From Owenia fusiformis (taxonomy: Eukaryota > Annelida > Polychaeta > Sabellida > Oweniidae): 64,000 nt of DNA. The stretch covers positions 60,219,885 through 60,283,884 of the forward strand of contig CAIIXF020000001.1 of the NCBI GenBank assembly GCA_903813345.2, in the 5' to 3' direction. How positions within the stretch are numbered: the stretch's first letter is position 1; every line of letters begins with the position of its first letter. A program made the position numbers and the translations under genes. The notes beneath the pieces are model-generated. The model had not been told where the DNA came from. It made no database searches and saw nothing but the letters and a program-made list of their open reading frames with translations. Shown in pieces: positions 42,027 through 53,067 of this stretch.

Positions 42027-42246
42027 ATACAACTTCCTGTGCCGTGCCAGGACTATAGTGACAAGTCCTGGACCGAGCCCAATCTTTTGCCTGTATGATT
42101 ACAACTTGGGAGAATTATCTACGCCCCTTACACTTAAGATACCTACTTCAATAGATTCCTTGGTATTTTAGCATTCTTTTTGTGTAGTTGAATCCACAAT
42201 TGTCTGGGTTTATCGGCAGAACGAAGAAATTTTCCTACTAAAAGTA

Positions 42247-42641
42247 GAGTCCATTTCACTGCTTCATTTCGTCAGTAGAACGGCAAAAATAAGAAATTGG
42301 GAGACCATTGTGCAATAATATATGGAAAAGTATATTCATAATGTACATGAATGACATTTGTATATCTTGGATTGCTTCTAGTTTGGCTTATAAAGTGCGT
42401 GGCCTCTTATATTTGGATGTTTCTCTGCCATGTTATTTTCAATTAGATTAACATGGCTGAAATTCTTCAAATTACAAGAATGCACAGGCTTATTGCACAA
42501 AAAACTAAAAAATCTGAAATATACAAATGTCATTCATGTACATTATGAATATACCTTTCCATATATTATTGCACAATGGTCTCCCAATTTCTTATTTTTG
42601 CCGTTCTACTGACGAAATGAAGCAGTGAAATGGACTCTAGA
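42247..42641. mobile_element. Fold-back element with near-identical 125-bp arms
   Basis: The left arm begins AGAGTCCATTTCACTGCTTC (42247) and the right arm is its reverse complement ending GAAATGGACTCT. The arms appear to differ at only a few positions, and the loop is about 140 nt. High arm identity suggests recent origin or arm homogenisation. Confidence 0.85.
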
Positions 42642-42705
42642 CAGTGAAATCATACTTTCCTGAAAAAAGCAAGGAAATACACACATGCCTTCATACTTAA
42701 TTTTG

Positions 42706-43203
42706 TAAGGCCTTCGTCCAAAGATAAATCCCTGCACATTTTTTATTCGCTGTGTATGGGTCTTGTCGTAATCATAAAATTTGAAATCAAATGTTCGCCA
42801 TTTTTCCACATCACAATTTGAATTGCTAGTTTTGGTCTTATTACCTCACCAAATATTCCAAAACACACATGAAGTGATCATTGTATTAGTACACATCTTC
42901 TGGATCGCTAACTTAGAATTTACAGCCAGTTACTAATGTCAGACATTAACGACATTTCCTCCAGTTTTTCAAATATCACCATTTTTCTTGGATCCGTTTG
43001 TTTAAATTTTAGATGAAATCCTGACGAAATCATGCAATATCTCATCAAGGAGCCCAGCCCATTCCATTTTAATTCATGATATATTTTTCTGGCGATTTTT
43101 AGAATATTTAATAAAATAACACGCCAGCCAGCTTTTTTCAAATGGTTCATGGTGTTCCAGATGAAATTACTTCTACCCAAGAATTGGCTAGAGACTCAAG
43201 TAA
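42706..43203. repeat. Dispersed segment, uninterrupted copy
   Basis: About 490 bp, from TTCGTCCAAAGATAAATCCC to AAGAATTGGCTAGAGACTC, is repeated at 58628-58995 plus 60549-60655, where a transposon splits it. Short minus-strand frames (such as GSLMRYCMISSGF) are shared by both copies, but both have stops and no family is recognised. Confidence 0.85.
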
Positions 43204-43247
43204 GTTGAAATAAAGAAATGATTTGATGTAACCATGTATCTACTTAC

Positions 43248-43314
43248 CAGTATGTTCTATGTCATCTCTCGTCCGAGGTTTCATTGTGAAGGCTACAACA
43301 AAACGATCATCCAT
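43248..43314 (-). CDS. Candidate first exon of a minus-strand transcript
   Basis: A well-contexted ATG (CAAAATGG, reading down from 43314) opens MDDRFVVAFTMKPRTRDDIE followed by HT and a strong donor CTG|GTAAGTAG at 43248. It lies about 1.5 kb from the divergent zinc-finger gene, so it could be the first exon of CDKAL1 (which needs a spliced 5' exon) or of an unknown gene. Spliced to the CDKAL1 acceptor at 22470 the frame would not continue, so in that case it would act as 5' UTR. No transcript evidence is available. Confidence 0.3.
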
Positions 43315-43329
43315 TTTGCCAGTCATGTG

Positions 43330-44785
43330 TCTGATCACGTGTCTAGTTTCTAGATGATATCACGTGACTTATGACTTGTCGCTCAACCATGTCTTCAAAG
43401 AAGAAAATGGTTTTCAGAAAATGTTCCGAGATAGCGATGTCAAATATTTTAGGAAGGCTGCTGAAGCTACTGACTATTTAAATTAAAATCAACTTTATTC
43501 AAAAAACACAAACAATATTTGAATCAATAAAACTTGACAAGCATTCCGGCATGTTGTGCATTTTTTAGTTGAAGTGTTTGTATTGTCTTACATAACCAAT
43601 ATTTTCTATTAACGAGAGTTTCTATATGTGTACTTGGAATTTTAAATCAGCTCATAAAATTATGTTTTCCATGAATCAAAAATTTTCTAACTAGGCTTTG
43701 TGCATGACGGAAATCACTCACATGTAGCACATGTAGTTTTATAAAAAGATGTCAGGTCTGTTCAAATGTATGTACATGTAACTGATAAGTTAGATAAGTA
43801 AGATATATGCATCATTCGGAATAAAAATCCATTCATACAATATATAAATAACAAAAAACTTTACAAAACACAATATACATTATATCTTGGATTAGAATTT
43901 ATACAATAGTGAAATAAGATTTACACAGCAATTATATAATCTATCAAACTTTATTCAAGATATTATGATAGGAAACTTGATTTTATGAATCATAAAGACC
44001 TGAAATGATGCATTGAAATAAGTAAATGAAAACACCACACATTAAGTAGTGACAAACAATGATCTAAAGTTGAAAGATCGCAACATTCACTTCTTTGTTC
44101 AATTCAGGAATTCTAGAAATAGAATTTTTTTCGATTTATATTTTATAACCTCAGAATACTGCCTTCTGTTGTGGAATATTACTCCCTGTTGACCAGTCTA
44201 GATATCCTGTATTCCAGGTAATCCAACAGTCAAAATGACGCAAAGAGTAACTCATTCTGTTCACTATGGACTGAGATATGCACGCTTAAAATGAGCTCTA
44301 ATTTTGATGTGAAATCAATGCAACCAAAAGCCACTGGTCAAAAATGTATCGACTTCCTTCGATTGTGAAAGTATTTGAAGACTTTCCGGATCAATTCTGT
44401 GCCAAAATGTCCATTCGGATGTATTCTTTCAAAAGACTTCGAGGATAGATGTCTGTGTGTCACATACAATTATAAATAAATAAATGGTGTCACATTTGTC
44501 AGATTTGATTCACGGTCACCATTTTTTCACCTTACTCTAAAATTGATGACAATTACTGTAACATAGATAAAGGAATATTCTCAAAGTGTGTATAAAAGCA
44601 ATGAGGCAGCAAGTGCCTTATCTGCCTCGTCCTGGCTATGCTAGAACATACTAAAATAGATAGCACTCATGAACGGAGGACTCTGATGAAGGTTAAAACG
44701 GTGAAATTGTACCAAGTACACAGACAACGCTTTATGAAATGTTTTTGAAATAATCAGTTATAATTTACTTTTTTCTTTTATTTAG
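43330..44785. promoter_or_regulatory. Divergent intergenic region upstream of the zinc-finger gene
   Basis: This holds CACGTGA sites (about 43338 and 43362), which are E-box-like, between the candidate minus-strand exon and the zinc-finger gene. The plus-strand 5' UTR exon must lie here or further upstream, because an acceptor ends at 44785. Promoter function is inferred from position only. Confidence 0.3.
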
Positions 44786-44790
44786 GAAAA

Positions 44791-45041
44791 ATGGAACGTC
44801 CAAAGCGTAAACGAAAACTTACTTCTAAAATTCAAGAATTTCTGGGAAAATTGAATCAACCACAAGATGCTGAAGTCTCACGAAAAGAGTCCCCAATCAA
44901 AACAAAGAATCTACAGCTACCTGCCACTGTTAAAGGTTTGGACCTTAATCCAAGTGTTAAAATAGAACCAATAGACTCAATCCAAGCTGCTCTCAGCACA
45001 GACCAATCAATAACATACAATGAATCTGAAGTAAAAAATGA
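44791..45041 (+). CDS. Zinc-finger gene coding exon 1
   Basis: The exon starts at the ATG at 44791, just after acceptor TTTATTTAG|GAAAA. It encodes the basic N terminus and a stretch containing VKIEPID, which resembles a sumoylation motif (inferred). The donor is GA|GTAAGT (phase 2). Confidence 0.85.
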
Positions 45042-48000
45042 GTAAGTAGATTTGTTTTGCTACATGTATTATTTAATATGAATGTTCATTGTTATAGTCT
45101 GCATTGCATGTACTTCATATAATGAGCAAGTATAATAATATAAGTTGCAAGGCCTGCAATATATTCACATGTTGGTCTAAAATGAAATAAACTACATGTA
45201 TTTATGTGTGTCAGAAGATACCAACAGCATTGACCACTCTGAGAAAACTCTTCAAAAAAGTGTCTAGTTGCTGCAGTTAATAGTTGATCATATTTTACTC
45301 GAGATGCATTTCAATTGTTTTTTGTAGATTCTAAAAACTTTCTCAAATTATTTTCAGACATATGGAAGGAACCATTGATGTCCTGCCACAGTATCACTAT
45401 CCATTAAGATATGAAGATTTGACAGACTCCTCCAGAGAACAATGTCTCATAGAATCCTTCCATCCAACATCAGCTCATGGGGTACCTGACTTCATCCTTA
45501 ATCAAGATAAGGTTTTTACAGTAAACTCAGGTTAGTACTGACCAGTATCTAACAGTCTAATATCATATCCAAGTTCTCTGAATTGGTAGACAAAGTCCTG
45601 GTTATGATGAAATGTATTATTGCTTGCTTCAAGCATACACAGGCATATTGAGTGTATTAGATGATCCATCATGTATGAGTCATATGCTTAAATCAGTATG
45701 CCACTAATTATAGTTTTTCACATATTCAAGGTTAACGTTTTCCTTTATTAACAATTCACCTGATATTCTAACATATACAAATGTTAGGATGTACTTTGTC
45801 TATTCTGACTGCTCTGATTGGCTAGAATGTGATGCTGTATAGTGTGTAATATATCAGAACATTTGTGTCACATATATTTTCAGAAATTGATTTTAATGTG
45901 AGAATAACTATAAATATTTCACATGTATTTTCAGACATAGATTTCAATGTGACTATAACTGTATGTATCACATGTAGTGGGGGATTCCTGTCCAGTGTTG
46001 AACTGAGCTTACACAAGGAGCAGGGATGTTCAAATTTAGCACTACAGCCACCCTTAGATAAAACACCAAGACATGTGGTAAAGACTTCAGACACAGAAAA
46101 ATCTTTGATTGATTTCATCTCAAGTAAAAACAAACAACTTAAACCTAGACCTAAAAGTGCGAGAGTTCCATGCGTTGAGGATGGAGATACTATTGTTATA
46201 CCCCCACCTAATTCAAAAAACAATGTGACATCAAAAATAACCAAAGATACTCCTGAAAAGAAAAACTCTGATAAAATTGTTAACGAAATTGGCAGTGAAA
46301 TCACATCAAATGTAGAAGGTGAGCTTGTAAAAGATAAACCAACACCTAAAAGGAGAAAGACTACCAAACCCAAGAAGAATAAAAGCAAGAGCCCAAATAA
46401 AGTTGTACAAGCACTCTGTAGTCCTTCTAAGGGTGCCCCTGCACTAGTAACTATGGTACCAATTGAAAATAAAGGTGGATCCACTCTATTTAAACTTTTA
46501 CCCAACTTGGAGAAAGGGACAGAAGCTTCTACAGCTATTGAAACACAGGAAGAGAAAGCTGCAGATAAAGTCTCTGATATTATTATGACAGAATCGATTG
46601 ATTCTACACCTGATGTGAATGTAACTAATACTGTACAAATTGATCATGGATATAACAAGCAGAAGGGAAAACCTGCTAAAGAAACAACAATTGCAGTGGA
46701 GAATATCCCAATGTTAGATGATGAAGATGACAATGAGACATTTGAAAATATTGTGCATGAAGTACATAGTGATGAGATCATAGATAATGATGAAGCCATG
46801 AAAAAGAAGGGAAAAACTGTAAAAATGTTAAAAGATAAAACTGTGAAACGAAAACAAGAAACAGAAGCAGCAAGACTGAAAGCCATTCAGCCTTATTTGG
46901 ACATGGTTGAAACAGGAATTGATGAAAAGGGCCAAGAACAGTTTAAATGTGGACATTGTGGTTTACTAATGAAAGTTAACTCCTCAAGTTGTCCGACACC
47001 AGCATCATTAAAAACAAAACTCAGGAACCATTTATTCCTTCATGCGAAGAAAAAATATAAATGTGAATTTTGCGATTTTGATAAAGCTGATAGACAGAAA
47101 TTGAAATATCACACGGATAAAGAACATAACAATGGGAAGGTGTACATCTGTGAAATATGTGCAGCTTCATTTACATGTGAACAAAACCTTGGCAACCACA
47201 TGGTGAGGCATAAACAAGGTTGTCCTCAATGTAAACTCTGCGGCAAGAAATTCAAGAACCACAAGAAGCTTAAGACGCATATAGAGTTTGAGCATGATGG
47301 AGCCACACTGTTGCCCTGTGATAAATGTGAGGCTAAATTCACAAGCAAATATCTGTTGAAGAAACATGCGTAAGTGTTAAATGTTATTTTGAGGTTTATT
47401 TTTTACTTAAAGCAGATATGAAATGGTATTTCTAACCTAAAGGAATCAATATAATGTTTTGATAAATGTATTTGGACATGTTTTCTCATCAGTAGTGTGA
47501 AAATTATTTCACTCTCATGATCGTTATAGCTGCTTAATAAGCAATATTCGAATTGGTTGTGATGTTATTGGCCCCCACGTGATCTCTCACTGGTCTCCAC
47601 GTGGCCCGTTTTTGTCCATTAGATCATGATGTCATAATGCCAAAATGTTTTGTTATTTGTTTACACAACAATCCTATGGTTGCCGTGACGTTGTGATTAG
47701 TAAGGAACCAATAAACCAAAGCTATATTTATTATATGCCGTTACTAATCACGTGGGGGCCAATTTGATTGATCAGTTAGTTTTATTTCGTTATCTATGAC
47801 TGTTAGCAGTTATCTAACATTTATTTTATAATGGTTATCGCAAGAACTCTTCGTTGGGCTTACAATGGAGAAAACCGCATTTTTGTAGCTGCAAGTTGAG
47901 AAAAGCTATTTCAGTTGTCCTTTAACCTATAAGATTCATTAATTAATTAATTAATTTTTGCGGATTTATCATACAAGGTCACTCTTTTGATTTCGATATC

Positions 48001-51000
48001 AGCCATGCATGGTTGTTCCTTTGCCAGATGACTTCGGATTCTTATTAAGCCTTGTTAAGTATTGAAATGTCACATTTTTAGCTTTGGACAAAAATATTGT
48101 CAACATTGAAATCCCAGGGAATTTCCTTGGAATTTCGCATCTATCAAATTTTGCAAATTAGAACTTTAGGAATTTCATGGCTATTATATTTCACGAATTT
48201 TCCAAAACTCGCGAAAAGCGCAAATTATATAGAAGCGCGCGAAAATAACTGGGAGTACAGTATACATTAATATATATAAATATGGATATATAATTTGTTT
48301 TTGCCTGTTTTCTTTTTATTATTCTTTTTCTTCCTCCTAACAGATTTTCTCTCCAACTATAACATCTTACTTAATCCAACTTACATGGTTAACTAAAGAC
48401 TGTATCCGGCTTTCTGGGAAATTAGGTCAAATTTTTATCTAGGTCAAAGGTCAAGAACTAGGTCAAATCTTACATTTTCAACATTCTTCATCATATCTTC
48501 GTCAATATTCTTCGTAACTCCTTCATCTTTTTTTCATCGTGTAGCTTAGAAAAAGGCGAATCAAAGATATGACATCAGAATTTTGATTACTCTTACCGAT
48601 TTTGAGATATGGCGTCCGGAAAGTAGGTCAGAACAAAAAGGTCTCCAAATTCAACATGTGAGTTATGAAATAAGTGTAGAATGATCTCAGGAATCCGAAT
48701 CTGCAAACCAAATTTGGATCAGACTTCCGGTTCGGAAGTTATGGCGTTTTGAAAGTTCAAAAATCGCTAAATTTGGTGCCTATGTTAAGTCAATGGGAAA
48801 AAATACTTTTTCGAAGTGTAAAATACAAGATATAGACTGAGTACAGCTTAACATAATGAATGCTTATAAAAGAAGGCGACCTAAAAAGCTACATAGCTTC
48901 AAAATTTGGACACCAAAATGCCTAGGTCAAAATCTAGGTCAAATTCATAGTTTTTCCTTATTTTTACGATTCTGACACTACACTTTAATAATTTACTTCA
49001 AAATTTTGTATACAGGTAGCAAAGAGTGTGCTCATAGTGTTAGCCTTTTGCCGTCAGAAAGTATTTTGACCCACTTTTGAGATATGGTGTCCGAAAAGTA
49101 GGTCAAAATAAAAAATTCTCCAAATTTAACAAATGAGCTATGAATTAAGGGTAGAATTTTCCCAGGAATCCGAATCTGCAAACCAAATTTCAATCCGACT
49201 TCCGTTTCGGAAGTTCTGACGTTTTGAAAGCTCAAAAATCGCTAAATTTGGTGCCCCATGTTATGTCAATGAGAAAAAAGATTTTTTTGAAGTGTAAAAT
49301 ACCAGATATAAACCGAGTACAGCTTAACATTCTGAAAGCCTATAAAAGAAGGGGACCTCGAAGGCTATCTAGCTTTAAAATTTGGACACCTTAGCTTACA
49401 AGTATTTGGATGACTCAGCTTAAAAAAAGTCTGAAATCTGGAGTCTTAAATTGAACTTGTTCAATTTACATGTCTAGTTATTATTATTCTTTCAGAATCT
49501 TCCTCCTTACAAGATTTCTCACCAACTAGAAGAGCTTACTTTAAGCTGCTTACATGATCAACTAGGGAATGTATCTGGGATGATGGGAAATTAGGTCAAA
49601 TTTTTATCTAGGTCAAAGGTCAAGAACTAGGTCAAATCCAGTACTTTGTCACTTTTTTCAATTTTCTCGCTCGTCCTTCAATATTTTCAATCCAGTTTTT
49701 TTTCATTGTGTTCCTCATAAAAAAGTAGGGGAAAATAGGTCGATTTAGTTTTTTGATATCTCAAACTGATTTCGAGATATCAGTGTCCGAAAACGAGGTC
49801 CAAAAAAAAGTTCTCCCAATTAAATGTCCAGGCTACTGGTGTTGTAGGAAATTTTCTCAGGATTCCGAATCTGAAAACCAAATTTCGATCCGACTTCCGG
49901 TTCAGAAGTTATATCGTTTTGAAAACTCAAAAATCGCTAAATTTGGTGTCCCATGTTAATTCAATGGAAAAAAAGATTTTTTTGAAGTGTAAAATATGAG
50001 ATATAGACTAAGTACAGCTAAACATAATGGAAGCCCATTAAAGAAAGGGACCTCAAAACCTTCTTTTCTTAAAAATTTGGACACCAAAATGCCTAGGTGA
50101 AAATCTAGGTTTTTCCTTATTTTTGCGATTCTGACACTACACTTTAATTATATTCTTCAAAATTGTGTATACATGTAGCCAAGAGTGTGCTAATAGTGTT
50201 AGCCTTTTGCCGTCAGAAAGTATTTTGACCCACTTTTGAGATATGGTGTCCCAAAAGTAGGTCAAAATAAAAAAAATCTTCAAATTTAACGTATGAGTTA
50301 TAAATAAGGGGTAGAATTTTATCAGGAATCCGAATCTGCAAACCAAATTTTGATCCGACTTCCCGTGCGGAAGTTATGGCGTTTTGAAATCTCAAAAATC
50401 GCTAAATTTGATGCCCCATGTTAAATCAATGGGACCGAATAATTTTTTGAAGTGTAAAAATACGAGATATAGAATGAGTAAAGCTAAACATAATGAAAGC
50501 CTATAGAAGAAGGGGACCTCAAAAGCTACTTTCCTTCAAAGTTTGGACACCAAAATACCTAGTTCAAAATCTAGGTCAAATTCATAGTTTTTTTTATTTT
50601 GCGATTCTGACACTACACTTCAATGATATTCTCCTAAATTTTGTATACTTGTAGCAAAGAGTGTGCTAATAATGTTAACATTTTGCCGTCAATAAGTTTT
50701 TTGACCCACTTTTGAGATATGGTGTCTGAAATGTAGGTCAAAATAAAAGTTCTCCAATTTTAAAGTATGAGTTATGAATTAGGGGTAGAATTTCCTCAGG
50801 AATCCGGATCTGAAATTAAAATTGCAATCCGACCCCCGGTTTAGATTCTACGCCATTTTGAAGTTTGAAATTCGCACTTGCCAGTATTCACGATGCAGAT
50901 TGATCAAATATACTGCATACTGCATACCCTACTTTACCTCTCTACCTACTCAGCTACTTATTTGACTACTTACTCAATTACTTAATTAGTTATTACTTAC

Positions 51001-53067
51001 TTAGCAACTTACTCAGCTTCTAACTCAGGTACTTACTCAGCTACTTACTCAGCTACCTACTCAGCTTTTTACTCAGTTACTTACTCAGCTACTTACTCAA
51101 CTACTACTTAGGTACTTACTCAGCTAATTACTCAGTTACTTACTCAGCTCTTTACTGATCTATCTAGGTCAAATAAATCTGGAGTCTTAAATTGAACTTG
51201 TTCAATTTCACAAATCTAGTTATATATAGGTTTGCTATACTGCTAACTCGTATTGCATTGTTTTGACAATTTAAGCCAAATGTGCCTTCACTGCTCAAGT
51301 ATACTTCTGTATGGCTCAGAGGCAATACTGTCAGGACTATTGAAATGTTGGCATATTTTTCACATTTACATTCGGTCTCTTTTGTAGGTATAAAATGCAC
51401 ATAGTTGGACAAGAAATCTGTCCCTACTGCGGACTTAAGTTCTCTGAGCTAAGATTCCATTTGGCAAAACAACATGGAGTGAATGCAAAATCATATTCAT
51501 GCCCTACATGTTCTTACAAATCTAACGATCTAGCTTTGCACAAGCGCCATTTGCTTACTCATACAGGTATGTTATTTTGCTTTCCCTTTAACACGCTGTA
51601 CTGCTGTACATCATACTATGAGTTTTAATATAACCAAATTGTGTTTAAGGAATTGTAGCTCCTTTAGATTTAAAGAGGACTTCAGTCACACTAAACAATA
51701 ATTTGATAACAATATGAAAATCAAGAATTATGTTAACATGTGAAAATATTACATGACCCCTGTGTGTAAGGAACACTTGTTCCTATTTCATCCTAGTAAC
51801 ACTTATTTCAAAAACACTGTTTTTATAGCATAAAATAACATAATTAATTGATTGTTCATGTATATTATATTCAGGAGGCATACAGGAATTTCTCCCGAAT
51901 AAGTCCATTATTTTGCACATGGCGTTTATTGGGCCTTGATAGGAGGAAAAACTTTTCAAGGGGGATGGGTGTTTATTCTGTAATGTCCGGGGCTAAGGCC
52001 GTGGGTGGCGATATAATATAGCAGAAAACTAAAGTTAAAATAGTATATAAAATCGTCTATTCCAACTAAACAAACACAGTGTTCTCTGTACAATCTCAAA
52101 GCAACTACTAAGGCTGGGCCAACACCCAAACTCAAGTGAGTTTCCATATATGGAAGTTACTAGTACACAATACAAAACAACATTGAACATACAACATGAA
52201 AAGCTAAAACTGGTTTGAAACAAAAGATAGTGAAAAGGTAAGGCATGACAAACAAAAGGATTAAAACATTTGGCACTGATACAATAGTAAACTAGGGACC
52301 TGTTAAAATGAGAATAGGGGAAGTATAGAGGACTGATCAATATGAAAAGTGAGATATATAAAAATAGGAAAATGGCCATGTTACAATTCAGAGGGATATT
52401 ATTGATAAAAAATAAACTCCCATGGTTCTTTATAAAGAGGGAAATTTTTTTTATCCATTCCTCTTTCAAATAAATGCCCAAGGGCCTATTCGGAAGAAAC
52501 TCTGGTATACAGGTTTAACTGTATGTAATATCGCTTATATTTCTAGGAGAGAAGCCATTTGACTGTGACCTCTGTTGCTGGGCGGGTATTAAGAAAGATC
52601 AATGGAATTCACACATGTTATTGAAACATGGCTTCAAGAAGCGCTATCGCTGTAGCATGTGTAACTTCAGTGCACCAACAGATCGCGATATCTACGAACA
52701 TGAGAAAACGCATGAAGGTGATGATACAAATGATTATAAATATAGTATTACACCAAATGAAACCTCCAATGAACCTGCCATCAGTAATAATCTCCCAATT
52801 CCAGATGGGGATGAAGTAGAGATTGATGGAGCAAATTATCTGGATACCTATTACTCATGTGCAGATTGTGACACCCTATATAAAACAGAAGTTGAATTAA
52901 GTGCTCACTTTATGGCAGAACATGGAACAGATTTGGGAATATTTGGTGAGAATCAGCTGAAGACTGTAACAGAGGAATTAGTTGTAGACTCGGTTCAGGT
53001 TATTCCTGAGACAGAATCTTTTGAGATACCTACACAAGTAGAGTATATGGATCCAGTGCCTCAATGA
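44791..53067 (+). CDS. Multi-C2H2 zinc-finger protein, five coding exons
   Basis: This is a probable nuclear DNA-binding protein. Coding exons are 44791-45041, 45358-45530, 45935-47369 (or 45884-47369), 51388-51566 and 52547-53067. They give 2,559 nt (852 residues) or 869 residues with the upstream acceptor. The N terminus MERPKRKRKLTSKIQ is a basic nuclear-localisation-like stretch. Residues about 150-470 are disordered and rich in K, E, S, T and P, with a second basic cluster (PKRRKTTKPKKNKSKSPNK). From about residue 478 come roughly ten C2H2 fingers, among them CGHC, CEFC, CEIC, CKLC, CDKC, CPYC, CPTC, CDLC and CSMC, with an isolated last finger at C784. Only one linker (HTGEKPF) is canonical. 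A further C2HC-like motif (CITC..H..C) follows the exon 3 start. An acceptor ends 5 nt before the ATG, so a 5' UTR exon lies upstream. I do not recognise a specific orthologue. Confidence 0.88.
45358..45530 (+). CDS. Zinc-finger gene coding exon 2
   Basis: This exon encodes HMEGTIDVLPQYHYPLRYED and then LTDSSREQCLIESFHPTSAHGVPDF. No domain is recognised. The acceptor is TTTTCAG|ACAT and the donor is TCAG|GTTAGT (phase 1). Confidence 0.82.
45884..47369 (+). CDS. Zinc-finger gene coding exon 3 (two alternative starts)
   Basis: The exon can begin at 45884 or 45935, both after TATTTTCAG, both phase 1 and both open. The 51-nt difference is a near duplication (EIDFNVRIT then DIDFNVTIT). The exon encodes a C2HC-like motif, the long disordered linker and the first fingers. 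It ends at ATGC|GTAAGT. Confidence 0.88.
47390..48322. other. Intron 3 of the zinc-finger gene before the Helitrons
   Basis: Short inverted pieces GGCCCCCACGTGAT (about 47571) and ATCACGTGGGGGCC (about 47748) form a palindromic pair of about 190 bp total span, perhaps a small MITE. Otherwise nothing recognised. Confidence 0.45.
48323..49477 (+). mobile_element. Helitron-like element, copy 1
   Basis: The 5' side begins TCTTTTTCTTCCTCCTAAC. The 3' side ends with a perfect hairpin AAATTGAACTTGTTCAATTT (49448-49467), six bases, then CTAG (49474-49477) followed by T. This is the Helitron 3' signature. It contains a repeated unit of about 470 bp and no Rep/helicase ORF. It lies in intron 3 of the zinc-finger gene. 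Confidence 0.7.
49488..51219 (+). mobile_element. Helitron-like element, copy 2, head-to-tail with copy 1
   Basis: It starts TCTTTCAGAATCTTCCTCCT and ends with the same 20-nt hairpin (51189-51208), a spacer and CTAG (51216-51219), then T. The inside repeats the same units (segments near 49760, 50200 and 50680), followed by a degenerate TACTCAGCTACT microsatellite (about 50935-51160). It is noncoding. Confidence 0.7.
50935..51160 (+). repeat. TTACTCAGCTAC short tandem repeat
   Basis: About 18 imperfect 12-bp units lie just inside the 3' end of the second Helitron-like element. Expandable microsatellites near the 3' hairpin are common in non-autonomous Helitrons. Confidence 0.85.
51388..51566 (+). 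CDS. Zinc-finger gene coding exon 4
   Basis: This exon encodes YKMHIVGQEICPYCGLKFSE through LLTHT, completing one finger from exon 3 and adding two. The acceptor is TTTTGTAG|GTATAA and the donor is ACAG|GTATGT. It follows a 4-kb intron filled by two Helitron-like elements. Confidence 0.9.
51640..52530. other. Intron 4 of the zinc-finger gene, nothing recognised
   Basis: No gene. The minus-strand ORF at 52035-52481 has no recognised motif. Confidence 0.4.
52547..53067 (+). CDS. Zinc-finger gene terminal coding exon
   Basis: This exon starts GEKPFDCDLCCWAGIKKDQW, carries two more fingers, an acidic spacer, a last isolated finger (CADCDTLYKTEVELSAHFMA) and a short acidic tail ending MDPVPQ, then TGA at 53065-53067. 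The acceptor is TATTTCTAG|GAGAG. Confidence 0.9.

Noticed and set aside
45822-46505. Minus-strand ORF of 227 codons
   Set aside because: It is the antisense of zinc-finger gene exon 3, where the plus frame joins correctly to its neighbours.
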